Assembly (NCBI GenBank): GCA_948794795.1
Contig: CAQGLR010000001.1
Coordinates: 62,001-126,000 of the forward strand
Origin: an uncultured Lachnospiraceae bacterium
GTDB taxonomy: Bacteria; Bacillota; Clostridia; Lachnospirales; Lachnospiraceae
DNA: 64,000 nucleotides
Direction of reading: 5' to 3'
Both the position numbers and the translations under genes were made by a program. Shown in pieces: positions 62,525-64,000 of this stretch (position 1 is its first letter; each line of letters begins with the position of its first letter). The notes beneath the pieces are model-generated. The model was given only the letters and a program-made list of their open reading frames with translations, searched no databases and was not told where the DNA came from.

Positions 62525-62553
62525 TTGACTTTATGTACTGTGATTGATATAAT
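62525..62553 (+). promoter_or_regulatory. Sigma-A-type promoter of the 62705 gene
   Basis: TTGACT (62525-62530), 17 nt and TATAAT (62548-62553). The leader to the ATG at 62705 is about 145 nt and contains a nested hairpin (TGTTG...GTGATTTATCAC...CAACA, near 62560-62587) and an AACC-GGTT hairpin at 62666. Confidence 0.75.
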
Positions 62554-62704
62554 AACAATGTTGTTTTGTGATTTATCACATCAACATAAAAGTATTTATA
62601 TTATAAAATATATAGTATATTTTATTGGAATTAATTATACAGATTTTAACATAATTTATATTTAAACCGGCTAAAGGTTAAAATAATATTGGGGGTAATG
62701 AAAA

Positions 62705-62902
62705 ATGATAAAAGTCAATGTTCCAGTTAATGTTGAGAATATGGAAACATTAGTGGAGTTTCTTGAAGATGGGCAGGAAAGACCTTGCCATAATAGTTTT
62801 ATGGATTTACATGAGCCGGAAATATTGGATGAAATTGATTATAAACAAGTACAATATAAAAGGTATGGATATGCTGTAAGAAATATTGATGACTCCTTTT
62901 AA
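62705..62902 (+). CDS. Uncharacterised small acidic protein, 65 aa
   Basis: Contains MIKVNVPVNVENMETLVEF, then LEDGQERPCHNSFMDLHEPE and YKRYGYAVRNID. No family is recognised. It is acidic with no membrane segment. GGGGG precedes the ATG. A perfect palindromic terminator overlaps the stop codon, so this may be a mono-gene transcript with a long leader. Function unknown. Confidence 0.65.
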   Translation: MIKVNVPVNVENMETLVEFLEDGQERPCHNSFMDLHEPEILDEIDYKQVQYKRYGYAVRNIDDSF

Positions 62903-62917
62903 AGGAGTCATTTTTTT
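62890..62917 (+). terminator. Terminator overlapping the end of the 62705 gene
   Basis: TGACTCCTTTTAAAGGAGTC, plus a final A, forms a perfect palindromic stem, followed by seven T. The stop codon TAA lies in the centre. Confidence 0.9.
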
Positions 62918-62961
62918 ACATTAGATTATATATTTTTGTAATGTACAGAGGGAGGTTTTAT

Positions 62962-64000
62962 ATGGACGGAAAGAAGGCTGGGTGGATAATATCATTGTGG
63001 ACAGATGCATTTCAGATTAATTTAAATAATAGGGATAGTTTGCCATATTTATCATGGTCTCCATATGACAGAGTAACAATTGATGAGGTTAATGATTTTT
63101 CAAATTTTTTTGAGGTTAATACTTCATTAAACTGGAATGGTGCAGTGCAGTATATACATTTAGTACCTATTGGGGAATGTGTATGGAAACTTGGTGACAA
63201 CAGTTTAATTACAGTTCCAGGTTCTAAAAAAGATTATTATGGGATTTATTGTGTTGTAACAGCAAGATTTAAAGAACAAGTTAAAGATGTTACAGATGTT
63301 GAACAAAAGTTAAATAAAAAAATATCTGAGTATCTGGAGGATAAAAATGTCTTATGGCAGGGCTTTAATTCTTTAGGGCCAGAGGATTTTGCAGGAATTT
63401 TTTTAGCTGGTAATATTGCAGATTTATCAGAAGTCATTGAATTTATTAAACAAATTAGTTATACTAATTCATATGATGGTAATTCAGAAAATAAATTATT
63501 TAATTCCATATATTCTTTTTTAGGTATGAATAATTCACGTTTTGAACAAGAACCTAAAGCAAACCTGTTAGTAAGACTTTATTTGAAACCAGGTTGTATA
63601 AAAAATGAAATATATAATAAATTAAATTCAGAGCTAGAAAGAATATTTGATGATAAGTTTTCTATCCGGGATGTTATATCAGGAAAAGGGTGTCTGGAAG
63701 TTGAAATTGAAAATCATATGAAAATATTTTCTTGCTTTTATAATAATAAAGAAGCAATATTCAATGGCCAGTCAGATTTTTATAGTAAATATATTGAAAA
63801 TAGCAGGACATATTGGCTTGTATTACAACATGGTGTTTCAAATGTATATAGTGAAAATATTGGTGAAATTGATATATGTAAAGAAAATAATTTTATAAAT
63901 AATATTTCTGGAATTTCTGGTATTCATCCTATTTCTAGATTTATTTTAAAAGAACATCAACGTATGATTAATTCTAAAAGATGTCTATGGTGGAGAAACA
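62962..64000 (+). CDS. Uncharacterised protein (3' partial at window edge)
   Basis: Open from ATG 62962 (after GGGAGG) to the right edge with no stop: at least 346 residues. The start GKKAGWIISLWTDAFQINLN is followed by alternating strands and helices, with VQYIHLVPIGECVWKLGDNS, LVRLYLKPGCIKNEIYNKLN and VSNVYSENIGEIDICKENNF. No signal peptide, membrane helix or catalytic motif is seen in this part. No family is recognised. It lies right after a terminated small gene and probably starts a new transcript. Confidence 0.6.
   Translation, partial: MDGKKAGWIISLWTDAFQINLNNRDSLPYLSWSPYDRVTIDEVNDFSNFFEVNTSLNWNGAVQYIHLVPIGECVWKLGDNSLITVPGSKKDYYGIYCVVTARFKEQVKDVTDVEQKLNKKISEYLEDKNVLWQGFNSLGPEDFAGIFLAGNIADLSEVIEFIKQISYTNSYDGNSENKLFNSIYSFLGMNNSRFEQEPKANLLVRLYLKPGCIKNEIYNKLNSELERIFDDKFSIRDVISGKGCLEVEIENHMKIFSCFYNNKEAIFNGQSDFYSKYIENSRTYWLVLQHGVSNVYSENIGEIDICKENNFINNISGISGIHPISRFILKEHQRMINSKRCLWWRN

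Noticed and set aside
1..64000. tRNA, rRNA, prophage or complete insertion sequences
   Set aside because: I saw no tRNA cloverleaf, rRNA sequence, integrase, transposase or phage structural gene. The intergenic repeats carry no transposase.

Overview
The window looks like the chromosome of a low-GC, AT-rich gut-type Firmicute, most probably a clostridium of the Lachnospiraceae type. The evidence is the AT-rich composition, the purine-rich Shine-Dalgarno sites, sigma-A-like TTGACA/TATAAT promoters, and plant-polysaccharide enzymes, secreted BspA-type repeats and a serpin typical of gut Clostridia. The assignment is inferred from content; there is no rRNA or tRNA to anchor it.

Layout. 1-6.7 kb holds housekeeping and small genes: an aldo/keto reductase cut by the left edge, a MocR-type aminotransferase, a MATE exporter and three uncharacterised genes. 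7.0-8.2 kb is rtcB. 8.5-23.1 kb is a defence island: a type II Wadjet system (jetA, jetB, jetC ... jetD) interrupted between jetC and jetD by a type I restriction-modification locus (hsdM, a decayed rhuM, a half-length hsdS, hsdR). 23.3-24.9 kb is an ECF sigma factor with a membrane partner. A truncated phospholipase-like gene (25.0 kb) marks a junction. 25.5-34.5 kb is a very AT-rich biosynthetic cluster for a linear azol(in)e-containing peptide (LAP/TOMM): a 45-residue Ser/Thr/Cys-rich precursor, a split-barrel flavoprotein-like gene, a small membrane protein, an E1-like partner, a YcaO cyclodehydratase, a SagB-type dehydrogenase, a cobalamin-binding radical SAM enzyme, an HExxH protein and an ABC exporter. 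34.5-40.5 kb, on the minus strand, carries a membrane spermidine-synthase-like protein, a hybrid sensor kinase with two solute-binding domains and a lipoprotein. 40.8-48.6 kb has a secreted serpin and gltB-gltD. 48.8-51.7 kb has a RelB/YafQ-type toxin-antitoxin pair, a broken AAA-ATPase gene and tcdA. 52.4-60.9 kb is a pectin side-chain unit: a 2132-residue secreted GH43 protein and a GH42 beta-galactosidase. 61-64 kb has a methyltransferase and small unknown genes, the last cut by the right edge.

The most unusual items are: (1) the LAP cluster, which combines the azoline core enzymes with a B12-type radical SAM enzyme and an HExxH protein; (2) the nested Wadjet/type I R-M arrangement; (3) a family of intergenic structured repeats (four full and two partial copies) whose 38-nt hairpin core shows compensatory base changes, two copies of which bracket jetABC in opposite orientation; (4) a hairpin plus GGGG(G/A)GATT leader module at a fixed distance in front of three start codons, two of them in the LAP cluster; and (5) a G9 tract just after the signal peptide of the GH43 protein that could act as a phase-variation switch.
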